Part shown: positions 9,853-19,638 of the stretch, piece after piece | How positions within the stretch are numbered: the stretch's first letter is position 1 | Layout: each line of letters opens with the position of its first letter | Assembly (NCBI GenBank): GCA_024710585.1 | Contig: JANJUM010000040.1 | Span: 1 to 57,390 of the forward strand | Direction: 5' to 3' | Length of the DNA: 57,390 nucleotides | DNA from: Desulforhopalus sp. | GTDB taxonomy: Bacteria; Desulfobacterota; Desulfobulbia; Desulfobulbales; Desulfocapsaceae | The notes under the pieces: generated by a model | The model's input: the letters and a program-made list of their open reading frames with translations, nothing else | Told to the model about the DNA's origin: nothing | Database searches by the model: none | Made by a program: the position numbers and the translations under genes

Positions 9853-11721
9853 ATGAAGCACACCTTCCCGCAACCGCTGGGTGAACGATACCAGCTGCTC
9901 GAGTCTCTCGGTATCTCCGGCCAGGCCGAGGTCTTCCGCGCGCGCATGGTGGGGGCCGAAGGGTTCGCCAAGACGGTGTTGATCAAGAAATTGCTGCCAC
10001 GGTTGGCTGGTGATGGCGAAGCCGTCGCCCGTTTCATCGGTGAAGCGCGGCTCGCCGCCCTCCTTCACCACGAGAGCATCGTCGATGTCTACGACTGCGG
10101 ATCCGGCGATGCTGGCCACTATGTCGTCATGGAATACCTCGACGGTCGCAGCCTGCGCGACCTCCTGGCGCGGGTAGCTGGCAGCGGCCTTCACCCCGCC
10201 GCGGCGCTGTTCATCGCCCGGGCGGTCTGCTCCGCCATTGAATACGCCCATAACCGCCGCGACGACCAAGGGAACCCGCTGGGTATCGCCCATGGCGCCC
10301 TCGACAGGGACAGCGTCTTCGTCTGCCGCGACGGCAGGGTCAAGATCAGCGGCTTTGCGGTTGCCGGCGCGGAGACCAACGGGCTCGCCGTCGCATCCCC
10401 CCGGCCGCCGGGTGGAGAGGAACGTTCTCCCCGGGGGGATATCTTCGCGATCGGCGTTCTCCTCTACGAAATGCTCGCCGGGCGGAGCCTGGATGGCGGC
10501 AGCTCAAGCTTTGCCGCGCCAGGGTGCGAAGCGGCGGGGCTTGCTGACACGGTGGAACTGGTGCCCGGACTGCCGGCGCAGTTGCTGGCAATCCTTCGTC
10601 GCCTTCTCACCAATTTCGGGGAGGACCGCTACCGGAGCTGTTCTCTCCTTGGCGATGATCTCGCCGACTGCCTTCATGCCATCGACGACCGCTTCGGCGC
10701 CGCGGCGCTGAGCGAGCTGCTGGCCCGGCTCTTTCCCGAGGACCAGGGCGGGGGGGAAGGGCGAGCGACGGCGGCCCCAGCCGTGGGATTGGACGACAGT
10801 GCGCAGGCCATCCCCATCCCCAAAGACGAACGGCAGATGCCGAGGGTTTCGTCGCCAGGAAGAGGGGTGCGCTGGCTCTTTCCCGGCCTGGCCGGCGCCC
10901 TGCTGCTCACGGTGCTCGCGGTGCTGCTGTGGACGGCCGCCGGGATGCGCCGCGAGGCCCCTTCGGCCGATGCGCCGACGCCGGTCGCCACTTCTCCGCA
11001 GGCTGCGCGGGAGGACTCCAGAACCAGGGCGACCCCGACACCCCCCCGGCCAGCTGAGGAGGACGAGGAGGCGGCCGTCAAACGCCTGCTCGCCCGGGCC
11101 GAGCGCGCCGTAAGCGAGCGCGGGCGCATCGGCGGTGGCGAGGAGGCGGTGGCCAGCTACCGCCAGGTCCTCGCCCTGCATCCCGGTCACGCCGAGGCCC
11201 TGGCCGGCATGGCCGGCATCGCCGCGCTCCATGCCGACTCCGCCGAACAGGCGATACGCGCCGGCCGTCTCGCCCAGGCCGCCGAGCACCTCCAGCGCGG
11301 TCTGGCGGTGTTTGCCGAGAACGAGCGGCTCAACCTCCTCAAGCGGCGCCTGGAGCGGCTGCGGCAGGAGGCGGTGGAGCGTCTCGTCGCTCAGGCCGAG
11401 CGGGCCCTGGCGGAGAACCGCCTCACCTCGCCGGCTAATGACTGCGCCTACAGATATTACAAGGAAATCGAGCAGCTCGAGGGGACAAGCGCCACGGTGA
11501 GCCGCGGCCTGGAGCGCATCGCCGACCGCTATGCCGAACTCGCCGAAGAGGCCTACCGCGAACTCAACCGCGCCAAATGCCGCGAGTACGTGCGGCAGGG
11601 CCTGGCCATTTCTCCTCGTCATGGCAAGCTGCTCGAACTGCAGCGAGACCTGCAGCGCAGCCTTCCGGGGATGTTTTTCAAGAGCCTGGAAAAATCCTTC
11701 AAGCCGCTGTTCGAGCCCTGA
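9853..11721 (+). CDS. Serine/threonine protein kinase-like (probable pseudokinase) with TM helix and TPR-like C-terminus
   Basis: LGERYQLLESLGISGQAEVFRARM...VLIKKLLPRL; HRD and DFG replaced (HGALDRDSVFV, ISGFAVA); TM LFPGLAGALLLTVLAVLLW. Confidence 0.85.
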   Translation: MKHTFPQPLGERYQLLESLGISGQAEVFRARMVGAEGFAKTVLIKKLLPRLAGDGEAVARFIGEARLAALLHHESIVDVYDCGSGDAGHYVVMEYLDGRSLRDLLARVAGSGLHPAAALFIARAVCSAIEYAHNRRDDQGNPLGIAHGALDRDSVFVCRDGRVKISGFAVAGAETNGLAVASPRPPGGEERSPRGDIFAIGVLLYEMLAGRSLDGGSSSFAAPGCEAAGLADTVELVPGLPAQLLAILRRLLTNFGEDRYRSCSLLGDDLADCLHAIDDRFGAAALSELLARLFPEDQGGGEGRATAAPAVGLDDSAQAIPIPKDERQMPRVSSPGRGVRWLFPGLAGALLLTVLAVLLWTAAGMRREAPSADAPTPVATSPQAAREDSRTRATPTPPRPAEEDEEAAVKRLLARAERAVSERGRIGGGEEAVASYRQVLALHPGHAEALAGMAGIAALHADSAEQAIRAGRLAQAAEHLQRGLAVFAENERLNLLKRRLERLRQEAVERLVAQAERALAENRLTSPANDCAYRYYKEIEQLEGTSATVSRGLERIADRYAELAEEAYRELNRAKCREYVRQGLAISPRHGKLLELQRDLQRSLPGMFFKSLEKSFKPLFEP

Positions 11722-11759
11722 GCAGTCCCCGCCTGCGGCGCCTTTTTCCTATTTTTCCC

Positions 11760-11787
11760 TTGACATACGTCTTGCCGTTTTTACTTT
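11760..11787 (+). promoter_or_regulatory. Putative sigma70 promoter for Gld-type ABC operon
   Basis: TTGACA, 16 bp spacer, TACTTT, upstream of ATG 11884. Confidence 0.5.
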
Positions 11788-11883
11788 TTGTGCCGGTTGC
11801 GGTTTCGCCCGGACAGCTACCGGCTGCTTGGTCCGGGGGGTCCCTTCTTTCCGCCAACGAGATTTCACCATGGAGTTGGAACA

Positions 11884-12819
11884 ATGATCAGTGTCAACAA
11901 GGTAACCAGAAAATACGGCGACGTGGCGGCGGTGGACGACGTCTCCTTCGCCATCGCCCCGCGTGAGATCGTCGGTCTGCTCGGCCATAACGGCGCCGGC
12001 AAGACAACGATCATGAAGATGATCACCGGCTATCTCGAACCGACTTCCGGCACCATCACCGTCAATGGCACGGACGTCGCCGTCGACCGCCGCCTCATCC
12101 AGCGGCAGATCGGCTATCTCCCGGAGAACTGCCCGGTCTACCCGGAGATGACCGTCTACGCCTACCTCGACTACGCCGCCGCTCTGCATGGCCTCGATCC
12201 GGCGCAGCGGCCGCGGGCCATCGCCTCGGCCATCGCCCGCACCGAACTGGCCGACAAGGCCAACCGGCCCATCGCCACCCTGTCGCGCGGCTATCGCCAG
12301 CGCACCGGAGTCGCCCAGGCCATCCTCCACGACCCGGCGATCCTCATCCTCGACGAACCCACCAACGGCCTCGACCCCAATCAGATCCAGCAGATGCGCG
12401 GCCTGATCAGGACGCTGGCCGAGAAGGCGACGGTCATCGTCTCCACCCATATCCTCCAGGAGGTGCAGGCGGTGTGCGACCGGGTCATCATCCTCAAGGA
12501 CGGCAAGGTCGCCCTCGACTCGCGGCTCGACGCCCTCAACCGCGAAGCCCGGCTGCAGGTGGACGTCGACGCCACCCCTGATGTCGCCCTGCCCTTCTTC
12601 GGCGCTCTCGCCGCGGTGGCCAGTGTGGAGCAGGCCCGGAACGGCGCGGCTCGCGGGGCTGGCCACACCTACAGCCTGGCCCTGGCCGACGGGCCCGTGC
12701 CCCACGAGGTGGCGGCCCTTGTCGCCGGTGCCGTCCATGCCCAGGGCTGGCGCCTCTATGCCCTCGGTTTCGCGACGAGGACCCTGGAATCGGTGTTCGC
12801 CGAGATCAGCGGGCAATAG
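11884..12819 (+). CDS. ABC transporter ATP-binding protein (GldA-like)
   Basis: Walker A GHNGAGKTT, LSRGYRQRTGVAQA signature, Walker B LILDEPTNGLDP. Confidence 0.93.
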   Translation: MISVNKVTRKYGDVAAVDDVSFAIAPREIVGLLGHNGAGKTTIMKMITGYLEPTSGTITVNGTDVAVDRRLIQRQIGYLPENCPVYPEMTVYAYLDYAAALHGLDPAQRPRAIASAIARTELADKANRPIATLSRGYRQRTGVAQAILHDPAILILDEPTNGLDPNQIQQMRGLIRTLAEKATVIVSTHILQEVQAVCDRVIILKDGKVALDSRLDALNREARLQVDVDATPDVALPFFGALAAVASVEQARNGAARGAGHTYSLALADGPVPHEVAALVAGAVHAQGWRLYALGFATRTLESVFAEISGQ

Positions 12820-12831
12820 GGAGGAACGACC

Positions 12832-15738
12832 ATGAAGACATTGTTGACCATCGCCAAAAAGGAATTCGACGGCTTTTTCAGCTCACCCATCGCCCTGATC
12901 TTCATCGGCGTCTTTCTCGCGGTGACGCTGTTCATCTTCTTCTGGGTGGAGACCTTCTTCGCCGCCAATATCACCGAGGTGCGCCCCCTGTTCAAGTGGA
13001 TGCCGATCCTCCTCATCTTCCTTACCGGGGCGGTGACCATGCGCCTCTGGGCCGAGGAGCGGCGGGCCGGCACCCTGGAGTTCCTGCTTACCGCCCCGGC
13101 GCCACCCTGCGCCCTGGTGTTTGGCAAGTTTCTCGCCTGCCTCGCCCTGGTGGCCGTTTCCCTGCTGCTCACCCTGCCGCTGCCGATCACCGTCAGCCTC
13201 ATGGGGCCGCTCGACTGGGGCCCGGTGCTGGGTGGCTATCTGGCCACGGTCTTTCTCGCCGCCGCCTATATCGCCATCGGCCTCTATGTCAGCTCGAAAT
13301 CGGAGAACCAGATCGTCAGCCTCATCGCCACCGTCCTGGTCTGCTCCTTTTTCTACCTGCTCGGTTCGGAGACGTTGAGCGCCTTTTTCGCCAACCGTGG
13401 TGCCGAGCTGTTGCAGTCCCTGGGTTCCGGGTCGCGCTTCGACTCGATCACCCGTGGCGTCATCGATTTGCGCGACCTTTTCTACTACGTGAGCCTGTGC
13501 GGCATCTTCCTGACGCTCAACATCTATGGCCTGGAGAAGATGCGCTGGGCCGGCAATCCCTCCAACGGCCATCACCGTCGCTGGCAGCTGGCTACCGTCC
13601 TGCTCGTCGCCAACCTGCTCGTCGCCAATTTCTGGCTGGCCCCCCTCGGCAAGCTGCGCGCCGACATGACGCAGGGCGGCATCTACTCGATCTCCGAAGT
13701 GACCCGCAACTATCTCGGCCAGCTCAAGGAGCCGCTGCTCCTGCGCGGCTATTTCTCCGCCCAGACCCACCCGCTGCTGGCGCCGCTGGTGCCGCGCCTG
13801 CGCGACCTGCTCCAGGAGTTCAAAGTCGCCGGCGGCAGCCGCGTGCGCGTCGAGTTCATCGACCCCGTCGAGCATCCCGAACTCGAGCAGGAAGCCGGGC
13901 AGAAGTATGGCATCCGCCCGGTGCCCTTCCAGACCGCCAGCAAGTATCAGGCGGCGGTGACCAATTCCTATTTCGATATTCTCGTCCAGTATGGCGACCA
14001 GTTCGAGGTCCTCAGCTTCCGCGACCTCATCGAGATCAAGAGTGGCGGCGAGGCGGATATCGACGTCGAACTGCGCAACCCCGAGTATGACATCACCCGG
14101 GCGATCAAGAAAGTGCTCTACGGCTACCAGGGCGGCGGTGATCTCTTTGCCGGCATCGCCAAGGAGGTGCAGTTCACCGCCTATATGTCGCCCGACGAGC
14201 GGCTTCCCGAGGAACTGGCGAAACTGAAGAAGGATCTCGCCGCGCTCCTCGCCGAGATGGAGAAGGAGAGTGGCGGACGGTTCTCCAGCCGTTTCCTCGA
14301 CCCCGACGCCAACGGCGGCGAAGTCGCCGCCACCATCAAAAAGGACTTCGGTTTCAGGCCGATGGCGGCCAGTCTCTTCGACCAGCGCACCTTCTGGTAC
14401 TATATGGTGCTTTCCTCGGGCGAGAGGAAGGTCGAGGTGCCGCTGCCCGAAGACCTCGGCAAGGAGAGCCTCAAACGCTCGCTGGAGGCGGGCCTGAAGC
14501 GCTTTGCCGCCGGTTTCGGCAAGACCGTGGCGGTCAGCACCCCCAAAGTGGTGCCGCCGATGCCGCAGTATGGCATGCCCGGCAGCGGCATGCCCTTCGA
14601 GGTGCTCAAGGACGTGCTCGGCAAGGAGCACACCGTCACCCCCACCGACCTCGCCAACGGCTACGCCCCAGAGGAGAGCGACCTTCTCCTCGTGGTCGCC
14701 CCGGAGGCGATGAACGACAAACAGGTCTTCGCAGTTGACCAGTTCCTCATGCGCGGCGGCACGGTGGTGATAGCCAGCGCCCCCTATGCCGTCGGCCTGG
14801 GCCGAGACCTGACCGTGGACAAAAAGGCCAGCGGTCTGGAGAAGTGGCTCGAGCACGTCGGGCTGAAGGTCGAGGAAGAGATGGTCCTCGACCCGCAGAA
14901 CAGCCCCTTCCCGGTGCCGATGCAGCGTCAGGTGGCCGGCTTCACCGTGCAGGAGACCCGTCTCGTCGACTATCCCTATTTCGTCGATATCCGTCCGGAC
15001 GGGATGAACGCCGACAGCGGACTCCTTGCCGGTCTCCCCCAGCTGACCATGAACTGGGCTTCGCCGATATCCGTCGATGCCGAAAAGAACAAGGGTCGCA
15101 AGGTGGTGCGCCTGCTGGAGAGCTCGGCGAAGAGCTGGACCTCGGCCGAGACCAGGGTGCAGCCCAACTTCCGTGCCCATGGCGAACTGGGCTTCGCCGC
15201 CGGCGACAACCCGGGGCGGAAGCTGCTCGGCGTGGCGGTCGAGGGAGAGTTCACCTCGTTCTTCAGCGGCAAGGAGTCGCCCATCTCCCTCGACGCCGGC
15301 GAAGGTCCCGAACCGGCGCCGCAGCAGGCCCCCGGCCAGCCGCCGGCGGAGAAGAAGCGGGTCATCACCAGGCAGCTCGACAAGTCAGCGGAGAGTGCGC
15401 GCATCATCCTCTTCTCCTCCAACGCCTTCCTCAGCGACACCCTGCTCGGCATCGGCTCGACGGTCGCCGGCACCGCCTACCTGGCACCGGTGCAGCTTAT
15501 CGCCAACAGCATCGACTGGTCGCTGGAAGACCGCGGCCTGCTCTCCATCCGCGGGCGCAGCCACTTCTCACGGCCGCTCTTGCCGATGAACAGGGACATG
15601 CAGCTCATTTTCGAATATCTCAACTACGGGCTGGCTTTCTTCGGCCTGTTCCTGGTGTGGCTGGTGCGCCGGCGCCTGGTGCGGGGACGCGAGAGACGAT
15701 CTTTAGCCCTGCTGCAGCAGAATATGGGGAGGGTATGA
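12832..15738 (+). CDS. ABC-2 permease fused to GldG-like auxiliary subunit
   Basis: N-terminal ABC-2 permease TM region, then GldG-like region (TRNYLGQLKEPLLLRGYFSAQTHPLLAPLVPRLRDLLQEF...) and C-terminal TM. Confidence 0.88.
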   Translation: MKTLLTIAKKEFDGFFSSPIALIFIGVFLAVTLFIFFWVETFFAANITEVRPLFKWMPILLIFLTGAVTMRLWAEERRAGTLEFLLTAPAPPCALVFGKFLACLALVAVSLLLTLPLPITVSLMGPLDWGPVLGGYLATVFLAAAYIAIGLYVSSKSENQIVSLIATVLVCSFFYLLGSETLSAFFANRGAELLQSLGSGSRFDSITRGVIDLRDLFYYVSLCGIFLTLNIYGLEKMRWAGNPSNGHHRRWQLATVLLVANLLVANFWLAPLGKLRADMTQGGIYSISEVTRNYLGQLKEPLLLRGYFSAQTHPLLAPLVPRLRDLLQEFKVAGGSRVRVEFIDPVEHPELEQEAGQKYGIRPVPFQTASKYQAAVTNSYFDILVQYGDQFEVLSFRDLIEIKSGGEADIDVELRNPEYDITRAIKKVLYGYQGGGDLFAGIAKEVQFTAYMSPDERLPEELAKLKKDLAALLAEMEKESGGRFSSRFLDPDANGGEVAATIKKDFGFRPMAASLFDQRTFWYYMVLSSGERKVEVPLPEDLGKESLKRSLEAGLKRFAAGFGKTVAVSTPKVVPPMPQYGMPGSGMPFEVLKDVLGKEHTVTPTDLANGYAPEESDLLLVVAPEAMNDKQVFAVDQFLMRGGTVVIASAPYAVGLGRDLTVDKKASGLEKWLEHVGLKVEEEMVLDPQNSPFPVPMQRQVAGFTVQETRLVDYPYFVDIRPDGMNADSGLLAGLPQLTMNWASPISVDAEKNKGRKVVRLLESSAKSWTSAETRVQPNFRAHGELGFAAGDNPGRKLLGVAVEGEFTSFFSGKESPISLDAGEGPEPAPQQAPGQPPAEKKRVITRQLDKSAESARIILFSSNAFLSDTLLGIGSTVAGTAYLAPVQLIANSIDWSLEDRGLLSIRGRSHFSRPLLPMNRDMQLIFEYLNYGLAFFGLFLVWLVRRRLVRGRERRSLALLQQNMGRV

Positions 15739-16787
15739 ACATGAAAAAGATCATTGTGGCGGCAGGGCTCCTGCTCGCCTTGCAGATAGTCCTGGCGGTG
15801 GCGCTTCACCTCGGCGGCGACGACGCCCTGCAGACCCCGCCCGACAGCCACCTCTTCTCCTTCAAGGCCGAGGCGGTCACCGGGCTGACCATCACCGACG
15901 ACAACAAAGGCTCGATAACCCTCGTCAAGGGCGACAAGGGCTGGGTGCTGCCCGGCACCTTCGATGCACCGGCCAGCGCCGAGCAGGTCACGGCCCTGCT
16001 GGAGAAACTGGCGGGCCTCAAGCAGGGCCTGCCGGTGGCCACCAGCGCAGGCGCCGCCACGCGCTTCAAGGTCGCCGACGACCTCTATCAGCGGCATGTC
16101 GTGTTGCGCGAGGGCGACAAGGTGGTCGCCGACCTCTATATCGGCACCTCCCCCGGTTTCCGCCAGATCCACGCCCGCAAAGCCGGCTCGCAGGAGGTGG
16201 TCAGCGTCAACCTCAGCACCTTCGAGCTGGAGACCGCCGCCGACCAGTGGCTCGACAAGAAGATGTTCGCCGTCAAGGAAGAGGACATTGCCGCCCTGGT
16301 CTTCCCGACCTTCACCCTGCGCCGCAACGGCGCCGAGTGGCAGATGGACGGCTTAGGGGAAGGGGAGAAGACCGACGCCACCGCCGCCGCCGACCTGGTG
16401 GCCAAGGTAAGCGGGTTGACCGTGCAGTCGGTGGTCGCGGCGGAGACCGCGTCGCCCTTCTTCGCCGGGGAACCGGCCCTGCGCTTCACCGTGCAGCGCA
16501 AGGACGGCGGCGAACTCGCCTATGCCCTCGCCAAAGGCGGGGAAGATGCCTATTATCTCCAGCAGTCGCAGCGCCAGCACTACGGCAGGGTGCACAAGAT
16601 CCAGGCCGAGGGACTGCAGAAGGCTGCACGAGACGGCCTGATCGCCAAGGCGGCAGGGAGCGGGGAGGCGAGTGCCGGCCAGCCTGCCGGCGAAGTCGAG
16701 GCCGGGGCCGGCAGCGTGGTTCCGCCGGTCGCGGCGAGCGCTGCCCCTGCCGCAGGCGAAGCCAAGGCGGAAGGGGCTGGGAAATAA
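15735..16787 (+). CDS. DUF4340-like protein of the Gld-type ABC operon
   Basis: MNMKKIIVAAGLLLALQIVLAV TM anchor; overlaps upstream gene by 4 bp; position and pattern typical of DUF4340. Confidence 0.75.
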   Translation: MNMKKIIVAAGLLLALQIVLAVALHLGGDDALQTPPDSHLFSFKAEAVTGLTITDDNKGSITLVKGDKGWVLPGTFDAPASAEQVTALLEKLAGLKQGLPVATSAGAATRFKVADDLYQRHVVLREGDKVVADLYIGTSPGFRQIHARKAGSQEVVSVNLSTFELETAADQWLDKKMFAVKEEDIAALVFPTFTLRRNGAEWQMDGLGEGEKTDATAAADLVAKVSGLTVQSVVAAETASPFFAGEPALRFTVQRKDGGELAYALAKGGEDAYYLQQSQRQHYGRVHKIQAEGLQKAARDGLIAKAAGSGEASAGQPAGEVEAGAGSVVPPVAASAAPAAGEAKAEGAGK

Positions 16788-16846
16788 AAACCCTCCCCTT
16801 TTTGCGGAGAATCTGCTATATGCTGGGCGCTCGTCGCCCGCTCCAC

Positions 16847-16882
16847 ACCGGTCGCGGACCTACCCGGTTGACAAAAACAAGG
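16847..16882 (+). promoter_or_regulatory. preQ1-I riboswitch candidate (translational)
   Basis: ACCGG-UCGCGGACCUAC-CCGGU-UGACAAAAACAAGG: P1 stem ACCGG/CCGGU, A-rich tail, loop CCU can pair with AGG of the Shine-Dalgarno; closely resembles the T. tengcongensis preQ1 element; directly precedes queC. Confidence 0.85.
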
Positions 16883-16889
16883 ACACCCC

Positions 16890-17597
16890 ATGAAGACCAT
16901 TGTCGTCTGCTCAGGCGGACTCGATTCCGTCGTCCTCGCCCATAAGGCGGCGGCAGAAGAAGAGCTGCTGGCGCTGCTCTCCTTCGATTACGGCCAGCGC
17001 CATAAAAAAGAGCTGCAGTTTGCCGGGGAGTGCGCCGTGCGGCTGGGCGTTCCCCATCTGCTGCTCGATATCTCCTCCCTCGGCCTCCTGCTCTCCGGCT
17101 CAGCCCTCACCGACGAGGTGGCGGTGCCGGAGGGCCACTACGCTGAGGCCACCATGAAGACGACGGTGGTGCCCAACCGCAACGCGGTGATGCTGGCCAT
17201 GGCCTTCGCCGTCGGTGCCGCCCGCGGCGCCGAGGCGGTGGCGGTGGCGGTGCACGGCGGCGACCACTTCATCTACCCCGACTGCCGCCCGGAGTTCGTC
17301 GAGGCCTTCCAGCGCATGGAGGACCTCGCCCTCGACGGGGTCGCCAGTCTCAGCCTGCTGACTCCCTTCGTGCACGCCAGCAAGGCCGACATCGTCACCG
17401 TCGGCACACGCCTGGCGGTGCCGTTTGCGCGCACCTGGTCCTGCTACCAGGGCGGCGAGGTGCACTGCGGCCGCTGCGGCACCTGTGTCGAGCGGCTCGA
17501 AGCCTTTTCCCTGGCCGAGGTCGACGACCCCACCGTCTACGAGGACGACGCCTACTGGCGCCAGGCGGTGGCCGCCGCCAGAGGGGAGGGGGCCTGA
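16890..17597 (+). CDS. queC: 7-cyano-7-deazaguanine synthase
   Basis: VVCSGGLDSVVLAHKA...FDYGQRH...PNRNAVML...TWSCYQGGEVHCGRCGTCVERLEAF. Confidence 0.96.
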   Translation: MKTIVVCSGGLDSVVLAHKAAAEEELLALLSFDYGQRHKKELQFAGECAVRLGVPHLLLDISSLGLLLSGSALTDEVAVPEGHYAEATMKTTVVPNRNAVMLAMAFAVGAARGAEAVAVAVHGGDHFIYPDCRPEFVEAFQRMEDLALDGVASLSLLTPFVHASKADIVTVGTRLAVPFARTWSCYQGGEVHCGRCGTCVERLEAFSLAEVDDPTVYEDDAYWRQAVAAARGEGA

Positions 17598-17598
17598 G

Positions 17599-17955
17599 AT
17601 GTACACCATCACCAAGGAATTCTCATTCTCGGCCTCGCATACCCTGTGCGGCCTGCCCCCAGGTCACCCCTGCGCGCGGCTCCATGGCCATAACTACCGC
17701 GTTCAGGTGGAGCTGCGGGCCGCGACCCTGGTCCCCCCCGGCTTCGTTCGCGACTACCGCGAGCTGAATCGTTTCCGCGACTACCTCGACGCCGAGGTCG
17801 ACCATCGCCACCTCAACGACCTCTTCGGCGACGAGGGGGTGACCGCCGAGGCGCTGGCCGAACGCTTCTACGCCTGGTGCCGCCAGCTGTGGCCTGAGGT
17901 GAGCGCGGTGCGCGTCAGCGAGACCGACAAGACCTGGGCGGAGTACCGGCCATGA
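17599..17955 (+). CDS. queD: 6-carboxytetrahydropterin synthase
   Basis: FSFSASHTLCGLPPGHPCARLHGHNYRVQVEL...VDHRHLNDLF. Confidence 0.95.
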   Translation: MYTITKEFSFSASHTLCGLPPGHPCARLHGHNYRVQVELRAATLVPPGFVRDYRELNRFRDYLDAEVDHRHLNDLFGDEGVTAEALAERFYAWCRQLWPEVSAVRVSETDKTWAEYRP

Positions 17956-18665
17956 ACGGCGAGGCGGTCATCGAAGTGTGCGAGATCTTCGGGCCGACCA
18001 TTCAGGGCGAGGGCGCCCTGCTCGGCCTGCCCACGGTTTTCGTGCGTACCGGCGGCTGCGATTATCGCTGCCGCTGGTGCGACACCCCCTATGCTGTCGA
18101 TCCCGCCTTCCGCCGCCACTGGACGGCGATGACCGCGACGGAAATATTCGCCGAGGTGCGCCACCTCTCCGGCGACCGCCCCCTGACCGTTTCCCTCTCC
18201 GGGGGCAACCCCGCCCTGCAGCCCTTGGAAGGGCTCATCACCATGGGCCGCGCAGCCGGCTACCGCTTCGCCCTGGAGACCCAGGGCAGCGTCGCCCGCC
18301 CGTGGTTCGCGCAGCTCGAGGTGCTGATCATCAGCCCCAAGCCGCCCTCGAGCGGCATGGACTGCGACCGCGCAGCCCTTGCAGCCGCCATCGAAGCGGC
18401 GGGCGAGGCTGCGGTGAGCCTCAAGTTCGTCGTCCATGACGATGACGACTACGCCTTCGCCCGCGAGGTGGCGGCCTGTTTTTCCCGGTTGCCGGTGTGC
18501 CTGCAACCTTGCAACGACAAGCCGCGCCTGCCGGGCAGGCGTGGCGAGATGGATCTCGAGCGGCTGCGGCGGCTCATCGCCAAGACCCTCAGCGACGGCT
18601 GGTACGAGGCGCGGGTGCTGCCCCAGCTCCATGTGCTGCTGTGGGGCAACGAACGCGGCCGATAG
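17952..18665 (+). CDS. queE: 7-carboxy-7-deazaguanine synthase (radical SAM)
   Basis: [40 protein letters not shown]. Confidence 0.95.
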   Translation: MNGEAVIEVCEIFGPTIQGEGALLGLPTVFVRTGGCDYRCRWCDTPYAVDPAFRRHWTAMTATEIFAEVRHLSGDRPLTVSLSGGNPALQPLEGLITMGRAAGYRFALETQGSVARPWFAQLEVLIISPKPPSSGMDCDRAALAAAIEAAGEAAVSLKFVVHDDDDYAFAREVAACFSRLPVCLQPCNDKPRLPGRRGEMDLERLRRLIAKTLSDGWYEARVLPQLHVLLWGNERGR

Positions 18666-18688
18666 GCCGCCCGGTCAAGGAGGATAGG

Positions 18689-19156
18689 ATGAGCGACACG
18701 AATATCTACGGCCACCTCACCCAGCTCGGCGGCAGCACCCCCCTGCCGAACAGCCCGCAGGAAGCGGTGCTCGAACGGGTCGCCAACCCGCAGCAGGGCG
18801 TGCTCTACCTGGTGCGTTTCACCGCCCCCGAGTTCACCTCGCTCTGCCCGATCACCGGCCAGCCCGACTTCGCACAGCTGGTGCTCGACTACGTCCCCGG
18901 CAAGTGGCTGGTGGAGAGCAAGTCCCTCAAGCTCTACCTCGGCTCCTTCCGTAACCACGGCGCCTTCCATGAGGACTGCACCGTGTCCATCGCCCGCCGC
19001 CTGCAGGAGCTCCTCGAGCCTCAGTGGCTGCGGCTCGGTGGCTACTGGTACCCGCGCGGCGGCATGCCCATCGACGTCTTCTATCAGAGCGGGGCGCCGC
19101 CGGCGGGCCTGTGGCTGCCCGATCAGGGCGTGGCTCCCTATCGCGGCCGTGGCTGA
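18689..19156 (+). CDS. queF: preQ0 reductase, unimodular
   Basis: [48 protein letters not shown]. Confidence 0.95.
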   Translation: MSDTNIYGHLTQLGGSTPLPNSPQEAVLERVANPQQGVLYLVRFTAPEFTSLCPITGQPDFAQLVLDYVPGKWLVESKSLKLYLGSFRNHGAFHEDCTVSIARRLQELLEPQWLRLGGYWYPRGGMPIDVFYQSGAPPAGLWLPDQGVAPYRGRG

Positions 19157-19164
19157 GGACGGCG

Positions 19165-19524
19165 ATGGCTGATAAAAAAGATGCTGTCCCGGTCTACTCC
19201 ACCGAACTTGGCAGGCTCTGCCCGGGCTGCGGCAAGGCGAAAACGGCCTGCGTCTGCCGCGCCGCCGCCGCGAGTGGCGGGGGCGGCGGCGCGATCCGCG
19301 TCAGCCGCGAGACCAAGGGCAGGAAAGGCAAGGGGGTGACGGTGATCAGCGGCCTGCCCCTGCGCGGCGACGCCCTCGAACAACTCGCCTCCGAACTCAA
19401 GAAGCGCTGCGGCTGCGGCGGCACCGTCAAGGAGGGCCGAATCGAGATCCAGGGCGAGCACCGCGATCTTTTGCTGCAGGAGCTGGCCAGGCGCGGCTTG
19501 CACGGTAAACGCGGCGGCAGCTGA
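19165..19524 (+). CDS. yciH: SUI1/eIF1-like translation factor (YciH family)
   Basis: CPGCGKAKTACVC; KGRKGKGVTVISGLPL...LASELKKRCGCGGTVKEGRIEIQGEHRDLLLQEL. Confidence 0.9.
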   Translation: MADKKDAVPVYSTELGRLCPGCGKAKTACVCRAAAASGGGGGAIRVSRETKGRKGKGVTVISGLPLRGDALEQLASELKKRCGCGGTVKEGRIEIQGEHRDLLLQELARRGLHGKRGGS

Positions 19525-19638
19525 GGTTTTCCCCTGGACCGCGACCATTGTCTGAGGTAGTGTAGGGTGATGGGGTGAGCCGACCCGGGGCCTTCGGTAC
19601 CCGTGGAAGCCGCCAGACCCTCTCATCAGAAATGCGCC

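Noticed and set aside
12883-15180. 765-aa minus-strand ORF opposite the ABC permease fusion
   Set aside because: Antisense shadow; H/G/D/E-rich low-complexity translation, no recognisable domain.
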